Position numbers and translations under genes: made by a program. Below are positions 1-5,439 of a stretch of 9,056 nucleotides of DNA, piece after piece. Positions within the stretch are counted from its first letter, which is position 1; each line of letters begins with the position of its first letter. Under the pieces are notes generated by a model that saw nothing but the letters and a program-made list of their open reading frames with translations, was not told where the DNA came from and made no database searches. The stretch comes from Acidobacteriaceae bacterium (GTDB lineage: Bacteria > Acidobacteriota > Terriglobia > Terriglobales > Acidobacteriaceae): the NCBI GenBank assembly GCA_030039895.1, contig JASHUR010000084.1, positions 1 through 9,056 of the forward strand, written 5' to 3'.

Positions 1-112
1 GCTTATACGCATCGTCAGACGTGATTGCTCCCTTTTGGGCCTGCCAGTCCCGACATAGAAGGATCGCGGGGCTTCCGTTATCGTCGCACTCTGCCGCAAT
101 GCAAAGGGTCAT
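1..112 (-). CDS. Proteasome-like Ntn-hydrolase family protein, N-terminal 37 codons only (runs off the left edge)
   Basis: Reading the minus strand from an ATG at 112, an open frame runs to the window edge and encodes 37 residues beginning MTLCIAAECDDNG and continuing with AILLCRDWQ. The opening (MT-hydrophobic-AA, an acidic-glycine turn, then a short hydrophobic strand ending in a D) resembles the N-terminal strands of bacterial proteins related to proteasome beta subunits, which often start MTxxIAA and have a xxSDW-like second strand. The start is supported by a GGAG at 124-121 with an 8-nt spacer. An ATG at 120 is excluded because its frame stops after three codons. The family is recalled from the pattern rather than from an alignment, so the function is tentative. 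In proteasome-like Ntn-hydrolases the catalytic nucleophile is an N-terminal Thr, Ser or Cys. Here T2 or C4 could be considered, but I cannot decide from the fragment. It is transcribed away from the structured-RNA candidate. Confidence 0.55.
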   Translation of the reverse strand, partial: MTLCIAAECDDNGSPAILLCRDWQAQKGAITSDDAYK

Positions 113-540
113 TGACTCATCTCCACTAGAATCCTCAGCGTAACCCTCAAGCGTTGATGAGTCAACGATATTATTGCCAATCGCTCAACCCGCCCCCTAA
201 CCCTTTTATTTGCAACATAATACACATAACCAGCCCGGAATCAGCCGCTTGGAGCGCAAACTTCCGCAAACATAATAAAATCACAAGCTTAAGTTTCTCC
301 CATGAGGCATGCCGATTGCCAAACCCGGACTCCGAACCCAGACGCCAAACCCATGGCACTCCGCGAACCCCACCGCCCGATCCCTCACTAACCACACTCT
401 TATTGACCACTTCTTCGCTGGCCGCTGTACACCCGTCCATGTATTTCCACACCTTCCACAGTTAACCCTATATTTCCACACACTTTATTCGTTTAACCCC
501 CTTGTAATCGAACGGGCGAAGGAGCATCTTACAAAACAAC
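113..540. other. Non-coding upstream region, A/C-rich on the plus strand, with repeated AACCC and TTCCACA words
   Basis: No frame here has a plausible start, ribosome binding site and protein-like composition on either strand. The region separates the minus-strand gene ending at 112 from the plus-sense hairpin locus, so it should contain promoters for both. I cannot pick a convincing -35/-10 pair. Visible signals are nine AACCC words on the plus strand (142, 187, 199, 322, 335, 348, 366, 464, 495) and TATTTCCACAC twice (442-452, 471-481) with a further TTCCACA at 454-460. There is also a 6-bp inverted repeat CGTTGA/TCAACG (152-157/162-167) and an 8-nt inverted pair TGACTCAT (113-120) with ATGAGTCA (157-164). 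A TTGTAA/TTACAA inverted pair lies at 502-507/529-534. Confidence 0.5.
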
Positions 541-587
541 GGGGGAGAAATCCTCCAGAAGAAGAGAGGGGACAGGAGCTGTCAACT

Positions 588-763
588 GCGCACTCCGGTG
601 ACGGAGAGCGTGGCGGGACCCGGTAACGGAGCCCGGGCGGACACCGGCAACGGCATCCGCAACTGGAACCCGGCAACGGAATTCCAGAGTGACCGCCGGC
701 AACGGAAGTCACGGGTGGGGGACGGAATCGTAACTCACCTCAGGGGCCTGGCAACAGAGCCCT
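588..763 (+). repeat. Seven-unit tandem hairpin array, period 24-26 nt, GNRA tetraloops with variable outer stems
   Basis: Inner cores begin at 595, 620, 644, 670, 696, 722 and 748 (spacings 25, 24, 26, 26, 26, 26). Inner stem and loop by unit: CCG-GTGA-CGG, CCG-GTAA-CGG, then CCG-GCAA-CGG three times, ACG-GAAT-CGT, and CTG-GCAA-CAG. Outer stems differ in sequence but pair in every unit: GCGC/GCGT (588-591/608-611, one G-T), CGGG/CCCG (614-617/632-635), GCGGA/TCCGC (637-641/656-660), CTGGAA/TTCCAG (663-668/682-687), GTGAC/GTCAC (689-693/708-712), GGGTGGG/CTCACCT-type (713-719/734-740, two G-T) and GGGGC/GCCCT (743-747/759-763, one G-T). Units 2, 3, 5 and 6 have a 2x2 internal loop between the stems, unit 4 a 1x2 loop, unit 7 a single bulged A. 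In unit 1 the inner stem is 5 bp, CTCCG/CGGAG, with an A-A mismatch. Conserved pairing with changing sequence indicates selection on folding. The period is not a multiple of three, so this is not a protein repeat. Confidence 0.82.
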
Positions 764-956
764 GCGACAGGGAAACCGGTCGCGAAGCTGCTAGCGGGCA
801 ACCGCGACACGGCAGGCAGGTCAAAGAAGCTCTTACGTCGAAAGACGCATCGGAAGTGGTCGGACACTGCGGGTCATGCCCACAGCGTGCCGGCAAACCC
901 GGGGCGACAAGTAAACGTAGTCCGGAGCCGATTCCGGATCTTCGATAATTCGGATA

Positions 957-1010
957 GGAGGGGCGGGGACCCGCAAGGGCTTCCGTCCCTTCGCTATTTT
1001 GCGCCCCTCC
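957..1010. other. Large nested stem-loop 30 bp past the end of the ABC permease gene
   Basis: GGAGGGGCG at 957-965 pairs perfectly with CGCCCCTCC at 1002-1010. Inside, either GGGAC/GTCCC (966-970/985-989) or a GCAA-capped CCC/GGG hairpin (970-979) can form. On the minus strand it begins 30 nt after the permease stop codon, where a terminator would be expected. No run of T follows on either strand, so intrinsic termination is not convincing. It could equally be the 3' closing helix of the plus-sense RNA candidate. Confidence 0.55.
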
Positions 1011-1040
1011 CAATTGCTGTCGCCGCGCTTCCCGCCACGC

Positions 1041-1787
1041 CTACACTTCAATCTTGCGGAACAGGTACGCGCCAGTGCTCAGGAACACCAGCGCCAGCCC
1101 GCACAGCACCGCCACATCCACCGCCGCATGGAACGCCCACGACCGGATCAGCGCGCCCCGCAGCCCATCCACCCCGTAAGTCAGCGGATCGAACCGCGTA
1201 ATCCACTTCATCACGTTTCCCAACCCCTCCAGCGGGAATAAAGCGCCTGAAAGGAAGAAGATTGGCATCACCAGGAAGTTCATGATCAGCTGGAACCCCT
1301 GCATGTCCTCAAGCACTGACCCAATCGTCGTTCCCAGCGCTGCAAACACCACCGCGATCAGGACCACAAACAGGAAAGCCGTGGGAATTGCAAGCCACGA
1401 GTGCGGCCGGAACCCGGCAATCAGGCACACCACCAGCACCAGCGCGCCCTGCATCACCGCCACCGTTGCGCCGCCCAGCGTCCGCCCCACCATGATCTGC
1501 ATGCGCGACACCGGCGCTACCAGCGTCTCTTTCAAAAACCCGAACTGCCGGTCCCACAGCATTGCAATGCCGCTGAAGACCGAGCTGAACAGCACCGTCA
1601 TCCCCACCACGCCCGGAGCCATGAACTGCAGATAGCTCCCGCGTCCCGCCTCTTTGAACACCGGCCCCAGCCCGAACCCCAGCGCCAGCAGATACAGGCA
1701 CGGTTGTCCCAGCGAAACAATAATTTGCACCCTCGACCGCACGTACCGCTTCAGCTCCCGCAGCCACAATATATAGATCGCTCCCAT
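1041..1787 (-). CDS. ABC-2 type exporter permease (DrrB/NodJ-like)
   Basis: The 248-residue protein is the membrane half of an export-type ABC transporter, partner of the ATPase encoded just upstream. About six hydrophobic segments are visible, near residues 22-42, 58-78, 105-126, 132-155, 166-188 and 221-241. Typical ABC-2 features are the cytoplasmic GFLKETLVAPVSR loop after the second segment and FDPLTYGVDGLR before the last one. Length matches the family (about 250). I choose the ATG at 1787 over the GTG at 1799 because a GGAGG lies five bases before it and because it shares its A with the TGA stop of the ATPase gene (TGATG), a usual translational-coupling arrangement. The substrate cannot be read from the sequence. 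Relatives export antibiotics, lipids or polysaccharide-linked molecules, so a drug-resistance label would be a guess. Confidence 0.9.
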   Translation of the reverse strand: MGAIYILWLRELKRYVRSRVQIIVSLGQPCLYLLALGFGLGPVFKEAGRGSYLQFMAPGVVGMTVLFSSVFSGIAMLWDRQFGFLKETLVAPVSRMQIMVGRTLGGATVAVMQGALVLVVCLIAGFRPHSWLAIPTAFLFVVLIAVVFAALGTTIGSVLEDMQGFQLIMNFLVMPIFFLSGALFPLEGLGNVMKWITRFDPLTYGVDGLRGALIRSWAFHAAVDVAVLCGLALVFLSTGAYLFRKIEV

Positions 1788-2572
1788 CACCGCCTCCACA
1801 TCCGCGCTACGGCCCGCAAGCCTGCCTTTGGATCCGCGCTCTCGTCCCGCAGCGACGTCCCCGTCAGCGCCAGAAACGCGCCTTCCAGCGAATCGCTCTG
1901 CGTCCGCTCCTTCAACTCCGCCGATGTCCCCTGCGCCACAATCGTTCCGTGGTCGATGATCGCAATGCGATGCGCCACCCGGTCCGCTTCATCCATGTAG
2001 TGCGTCGTCAGAAAGACCGTGGTCTTCTCCGTCTCGTTCAGCCTCCTCACATGCGTCCAAAGCTGGTTCCTGCTCTGCGGATCGAGCCCCAGAGTCGGCT
2101 CATCCAGAAACAGAATCTTCGGCGTATGCAGAAATCCACGCGCAATCTCCAGCCGCCGCTTCATTCCGCCCGAGAACGTCTTCACATAGCTGTCCTTCCG
2201 GTCCCACAGCTCAAACAGCTTCAGCAATTGCTCCGTCCGCTCCGCCCTCACCTTTCGCGGCACGTGATACAGCACTCCATGCAGATCCATGTTCTCCCAG
2301 GCTGTTTGCTCCGCATCAAGGCTCGGGTCCTGAAACACAATCCCGAACCGCTGCCGCGCCTCCTTGGCCTTCACCGTCGGATCCAGACCATCGAGCTCAA
2401 TCGAACCGCTCGTCGGATGCAGAAGCGTCGTCAGCATCTTGATTGTCGTCGTCTTCCCCGCCCCGTTCGGCCCCAGAAAGGCAAAAATCTCCCCCTGTTT
2501 CACCTCAAACGTGATGTCCTTCACCGCCGTCAAATCCCCAAATTTCTTCACCAGATTCTGTACACGTATCAT
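1787..2572 (-). CDS. ABC transporter ATP-binding protein (DrrA-like export ATPase)
   Basis: The 261-residue protein is the cytoplasmic ATPase that should power the ABC-2 permease encoded immediately downstream. All nucleotide-binding motifs are intact: Walker A GPNGAGKT (34-41), Q-loop Q81, signature FSGGMKRR (133-140, an LSGGQ variant usual in the DrrA/CcmA-type group), Walker B ILFLDEPT (153-160, catalytic E158), D-loop LGLD and switch H191. After about residue 225 comes a C-terminal tail containing LEGAFLALTGTSLRDE, a feature of exporter ATPases of this class. The ATG at 2572 is preceded by GAGG at 2584-2581 with an 8-nt spacer. This is the first gene of a two-gene operon; its promoter should lie in the 128-bp gap shared with the divergent GH3 gene, but I see no clear -35/-10 pair. 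Transport substrate unknown. Confidence 0.94.
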   Translation of the reverse strand: MIRVQNLVKKFGDLTAVKDITFEVKQGEIFAFLGPNGAGKTTTIKMLTTLLHPTSGSIELDGLDPTVKAKEARQRFGIVFQDPSLDAEQTAWENMDLHGVLYHVPRKVRAERTEQLLKLFELWDRKDSYVKTFSGGMKRRLEIARGFLHTPKILFLDEPTLGLDPQSRNQLWTHVRRLNETEKTTVFLTTHYMDEADRVAHRIAIIDHGTIVAQGTSAELKERTQSDSLEGAFLALTGTSLRDESADPKAGLRAVARMWRR

Positions 2573-2627
2573 CGTCCGTCCCTCAGCGCTGAATGGTTAG
2601 TTTAGCTTGCTCAACGGCGAATCTGCG

Positions 2628-2690
2628 GCAAAATCCCGGGTACCGTTCCGCAATTCCGCCTTTCTGTGTTAGCCTTGTCGGGGATTTTGC
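2628..2690. promoter_or_regulatory. 10-bp inverted repeat in the gap between the ABC operon and the GH3 gene
   Basis: GCAAAATCCC (2628-2637) and GGGATTTTGC (2681-2690) are perfect reverse complements separated by 43 nt. The right arm ends two bases before the AGGAGG of the GH3 gene. In an RNA starting upstream of 2628 the arms could pair and hold the ribosome binding site at the base of a stem. As DNA they could be two half-sites of an operator controlling both divergent units. Only the symmetry is seen; the role is inference. Confidence 0.45.
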
Positions 2691-2700
2691 TCAGGAGGCT

Positions 2701-5259
2701 ATGTCGTTGTCTGCTCAATCGTTTAAGCTCGCTGCCGTTGTCTTGTCCATTTTTGTTGCCGCGCCGCTCCTTCATGCGCAACAGCCGCTTCACGATCCTC
2801 CCGTACCGGACTCGCCCGCGATTGAAAAGCGTGTCGATGCCATGATCGCCAAGCTCACCCTGCAGCAGAAGCTTGAGCTCATCGGCGGCGAAAATGACAT
2901 GTACATTCGCGCTGAGCCATCCGTCGGCTTCCCTCGCCTCAAAATGTCTGACGCCTCCATGGGCGTCCGCACCTGGGGACCCGACACCGCGTACGCCGGC
3001 GGCATCGCACTTGCCGCCTCTTGGGACCCGAAGCTGGCGCATGAAACCGGAGTCTCCACCGGCGACGACGCTCGCGCGCGTGGCGTCAACTTTCTGCTCG
3101 GCCCCGGCGTCGACATCTACCGCGCGCCCATGAACGGCCGCAACTTTGAGTACTTAGGGGAAGATCCATACCTCACCGCGCAGACCGCCGTTGCATACAT
3201 TGAGGGCGTGCAGAGCCAGGGCGTCATCGCCACCATCAAGCACTTCGCCGCCAACGACGAGGAGTACGACCGCCACAACGTCAGCTCTGACGTTGACATG
3301 CGCACCCTGCGCGAAATCGATCTGCCCGCGTTTGAAGCCGCGGTCAAAGTCGCGCACGTCGGCGCCGTCATGAACTCCTACAACCTGCTCAACGGCGTCC
3401 ACTCCACGCAGAATCATTTCCTCAACGTCGAAGTTCTTCGCAAAGACTGGCAATTCAACGGCATCCTCATGTCCGATTGGGACGCAACTTACAGCGCTGT
3501 CGGCGCTGCCAACAACGGACTCGATCTCGAAATGCCTTCGGGCAAATTCATGAACCCGCAGAACCTCATGCCCGCCATTAAGGACGGCCAGGTCAGCGAG
3601 GCCACCATCGATCAAAAAGTCCGCCGCATCTTCCGCACCGCCATCCGCTTCCACTTCCTCGATCGCCCCCAGACCGTACTCAGCATCCCGCTCGACTCGC
3701 CCATGGGCCGCGCCGTAGCGTTGCAGGGAGCGCTTGAAAGCATTACCTTGCTCAAGAATCAGGGCCACCTGCTCCCGCTCGACGAAAACAAGATCCACAC
3801 CCTTGCCGTCTTTGGCCCTGACGCATGGCCCGCCGTACCCGGCGGCGGCGGAAGCTCCAATGTCACGCCGTTTCAGGCCACCAGCATCATGACCGGCCTC
3901 TCCAATTACCTCGGCCACCGCGTCAATGTGCTCTACGCGCGCGGTCTGCCCACCGCGGACGACATCTTCCGCCACACCGAATTCGTTGAGCCTTCCGGCA
4001 AGCCCGACAGTCCCTGGTGGATGAGCAAGGCCGTCAAGGTTGAGATCTTCAACAATCCCAATTTCAGTGGCACACCGCAGGTGATGTACGCACCGCGCAT
4101 CGCCTCCTTTAAGTCAGAGGAGTGGACACCCCCCGCCAAGGTCCAAAAGAGTATTCGGATGACAGCCGAATACATGCCGAAGACCACAGGCACATACCTA
4201 GTTCTTGCCGGAGCCGGCGGCTCCGACTCTTATACCGTCTTCATCGACGGCAAAAAGGTGCTCGACCAGCCGCACCGCGAAGGTCAGGCGCCGCAGTTTG
4301 CTGATGTCCAGCTCACTGCCGGAACTCCCGCAAAGCTCGAAGTCGATTACCTGCCTGACGCCTCCTACCCGCGCATTGGTGTTGGCATCTGGCCCACAGA
4401 CAAGCTCGTTACCCCTGAGGTTGCCAAAATCGCAGCCATGGCAGACGCAGCCGTCGTCGCCGTCGGCTTCGACCCTGAAACCGAGAGCGAAGGCTTCGAC
4501 CGCTCCTACACTCTGCCCTTCGGACAGGACGAGCTCATCCAGGCCGTGGCCGCAGCCAACAAAAACACCATTGTCACGCTCACCGCCGGTGGCGGAGTCG
4601 ACACCAGTCGCTGGATCGGCGATGTGCCCGCCTTCATCGACAACTACTACCCCGGCCAGGCTGGCGGCACAGCACTTGCCGAAATCCTCTTCGGCGAACA
4701 CTCGCCCGAGGGCCATCTGCCTTTCAGCTTCGCAAAGTCATGGCAGCAGAATCCCACCCACGACTGCTACTACGCACCTCCGGTGCCCGCAGGCCAAACC
4801 CCGCAGCTCAAATACTGCGAGGGAGTCTTCCTCGGCTATCGCTACTACACCACGAAACACATTCAGCCGCTTTATCCATTCGGCTACGGTCTCTCCTACA
4901 CCACCTTCTCGTTCTCCAACCTCAAAGTCACACCGGAAGACGCATCACCCAATGGTCCCATTAGTGTCTCCTTCGATGTCACCAACACCGGAGACCGCGC
5001 TGGGGCCGACGTCGCGCAGCTCTACGTAGGCGATCCTTCCGCTAAGGTCGCTCGTCCCGCCAAGGAATTGAAAGGATATGAAAAAGTTCGCCTCGAGCCG
5101 GGAAAAACCGAACATGTAACCCTTGCGCTCGATCATCGCTCTCTCGCATACTGGGACACCGCTGAGAACAACTGGCACGTCGACCCCGGTAAGTTTGTCG
5201 TCTACGTCGGCGACTCTTCGGAGAACACCCCTCTACAGCAGGACTTCGAAGTGAAATAG
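2701..5259 (+). CDS. Secreted family 3 glycoside hydrolase (beta-glucosidase-like) with PA14 insert
   Basis: This protein of 852 residues is predicted to remove terminal beta-linked glucose or xylose from oligosaccharides outside the cytoplasm. Domains in order: Sec signal peptide (about 1-28, ending LLHAQQ); GH3 N-terminal barrel (about 45-340) with GPGVDIYRAP, FEYLGEDP, KHFAAND (K180-H181) and the nucleophile motif MSDW (D259); GH3 C-terminal domain interrupted by a PA14 beta domain (about 445-565); and a C-terminal fibronectin III-like domain (about 745-850). The usual acid/base region is present as ETESEGFDR (593-601), with E595 or E597 the likely acid. Length fits PA14-bearing GH3 enzymes. 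The frame is open upstream to an ATG at 2593, but that gives no signal peptide at the N terminus, so 2701 is preferred. Its AGGAGG (2693-2698) lies only 2 nt before the ATG; a TTG at 2707 would have an 8-nt spacer and keep the signal peptide. Exact sugar specificity cannot be assigned. Confidence 0.95.
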   Translation: MSLSAQSFKLAAVVLSIFVAAPLLHAQQPLHDPPVPDSPAIEKRVDAMIAKLTLQQKLELIGGENDMYIRAEPSVGFPRLKMSDASMGVRTWGPDTAYAGGIALAASWDPKLAHETGVSTGDDARARGVNFLLGPGVDIYRAPMNGRNFEYLGEDPYLTAQTAVAYIEGVQSQGVIATIKHFAANDEEYDRHNVSSDVDMRTLREIDLPAFEAAVKVAHVGAVMNSYNLLNGVHSTQNHFLNVEVLRKDWQFNGILMSDWDATYSAVGAANNGLDLEMPSGKFMNPQNLMPAIKDGQVSEATIDQKVRRIFRTAIRFHFLDRPQTVLSIPLDSPMGRAVALQGALESITLLKNQGHLLPLDENKIHTLAVFGPDAWPAVPGGGGSSNVTPFQATSIMTGLSNYLGHRVNVLYARGLPTADDIFRHTEFVEPSGKPDSPWWMSKAVKVEIFNNPNFSGTPQVMYAPRIASFKSEEWTPPAKVQKSIRMTAEYMPKTTGTYLVLAGAGGSDSYTVFIDGKKVLDQPHREGQAPQFADVQLTAGTPAKLEVDYLPDASYPRIGVGIWPTDKLVTPEVAKIAAMADAAVVAVGFDPETESEGFDRSYTLPFGQDELIQAVAAANKNTIVTLTAGGGVDTSRWIGDVPAFIDNYYPGQAGGTALAEILFGEHSPEGHLPFSFAKSWQQNPTHDCYYAPPVPAGQTPQLKYCEGVFLGYRYYTTKHIQPLYPFGYGLSYTTFSFSNLKVTPEDASPNGPISVSFDVTNTGDRAGADVAQLYVGDPSAKVARPAKELKGYEKVRLEPGKTEHVTLALDHRSLAYWDTAENNWHVDPGKFVVYVGDSSENTPLQQDFEVK

Positions 5260-5291
5260 TCGAAGCTCCGCTGTTAGGTTTGCTTGAACAA

Positions 5292-5329
5292 CCCGCTCGG
5301 GACCTCGTTCCCGGGCGGGCTTTATTTTG
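5292..5329 (+). terminator. Intrinsic terminator after the GH3 gene
   Basis: CCCGCTCGGGA (5292-5302) pairs with TCCCGGGCGGG (5309-5319) in an 11-bp stem containing one T-G wobble, with a 6-nt loop. TTTATTTTG follows at 5321-5329. It starts 32 bp after the GH3 stop codon. The hairpin plus T-tract indicates that the following VWFA gene has its own promoter. Confidence 0.92.
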
Positions 5330-5390
5330 TGAGTTTCTAAAGTCCACCTTCGCGGTTCTCAACCCTCATGCGGCTGATGTAGCATTTGCA

Positions 5391-5419
5391 GTGCGCAATG
5401 TTCCCGCGACTCTGCGCAC
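5391..5419 (+). promoter_or_regulatory. Leader inverted repeat upstream of the VWFA-related gene
   Basis: GTGCGCA (5391-5397) and TGCGCAC (5413-5419) form a perfect 7-bp inverted repeat around a 15-nt loop. The right arm ends 8 nt before the AGGA ribosome binding site (5428-5431) of the gene starting at 5440. It could be a 5' leader hairpin or an operator; nothing more can be said. Confidence 0.35.
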
Positions 5420-5439
5420 GTCAACACAGGACTGCAACC

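Larger units (their letters stand above)
541..1010 (+). ncRNA. Candidate structured non-coding RNA made of many GNRA-capped hairpins
   Basis: This stretch is packed with local stem-loops, and the tetraloops read GNRA only on the plus strand, so I infer a plus-sense transcript. In order: 541-556 (GGGGGA-GAAA-TCCTCC); 571-583 (GACAG-GAG-CTGTC); seven tandem hairpins 588-763; 794-805 (GCGG-GCAA-CCGC, optionally enclosed by GTC/GAC 779-781/806-808); 836-847 (CGTC-GAAA-GACG); a longer imperfect hairpin 861-892; 921-938 (TCCGGA/TCCGGA); and 970-979 (CCC-GCAA-GGG). The last is nested in GGGA/TTCC (966-969/981-984) and in a 9-bp outer stem 957-965/1002-1010. No reading frame is maintained across the repeated units. 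Both ends are uncertain: no clear promoter is seen upstream and no T-tract follows the last stem. It does not match RNase P RNA, tmRNA, 6S, SRP RNA, a tRNA or a group I/II intron core as I know them. The locus could instead be DNA-level palindromes without transcription. Confidence 0.5.

Noticed and set aside
442..757. Replication origin: TTCCACA words resembling DnaA boxes followed by iteron-like CCGGCAACGG repeats
   Set aside because: ATTTCCACA at 443-451 and 472-480 differs from the TTWTNCACA consensus at its first base and only two good copies exist. No dnaA, rep or partition gene is present, and the CCGGCAACGG repeats are better explained as hairpin tips.
588..763. CRISPR array
   Set aside because: Only about 10 bases are shared per unit, the rest being unit-specific self-complementary arms rather than spacers. 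The period is about 25 nt, far shorter than a repeat-spacer unit, and no cas gene is nearby.
588..763. Tandem REP/BIME-type or integron attC elements
   Set aside because: REP elements share conserved stem sequences, whereas here the outer stems all differ. No attC-type R'/R'' core sites or integrase were seen.
154..1051. Several open frames of 60-116 codons on both strands across the left non-coding region
   Set aside because: They overlap one another in many frames, lack ribosome binding sites and signal or domain features, and are rich in P, R, G and S as expected of chance frames in GC-rich DNA. The 24-26 nt hairpin period also breaks any frame.
1788..1799. GTG start at 1799 for the ABC permease
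   Set aside because: The ATG at 1787 has GGAGG five bases upstream and overlaps the ATPase stop as TGATG, a better-supported start.
2593..2700. N-terminal extension of the GH3 protein from an ATG at 2593
   Set aside because: The extra 36 residues would precede an obvious signal peptide, and the AGGAGG at 2693 points to a start at or just after 2701.
3154..3975. 273-codon minus-strand frame inside the GH3 gene, and a similar 345-codon frame (5359-6396) opposite the VWFA gene
   Set aside because: Both are antisense shadows of strong coding sequences in GC-rich DNA, with valine, aspartate and glycine-heavy composition and no recognizable motifs.
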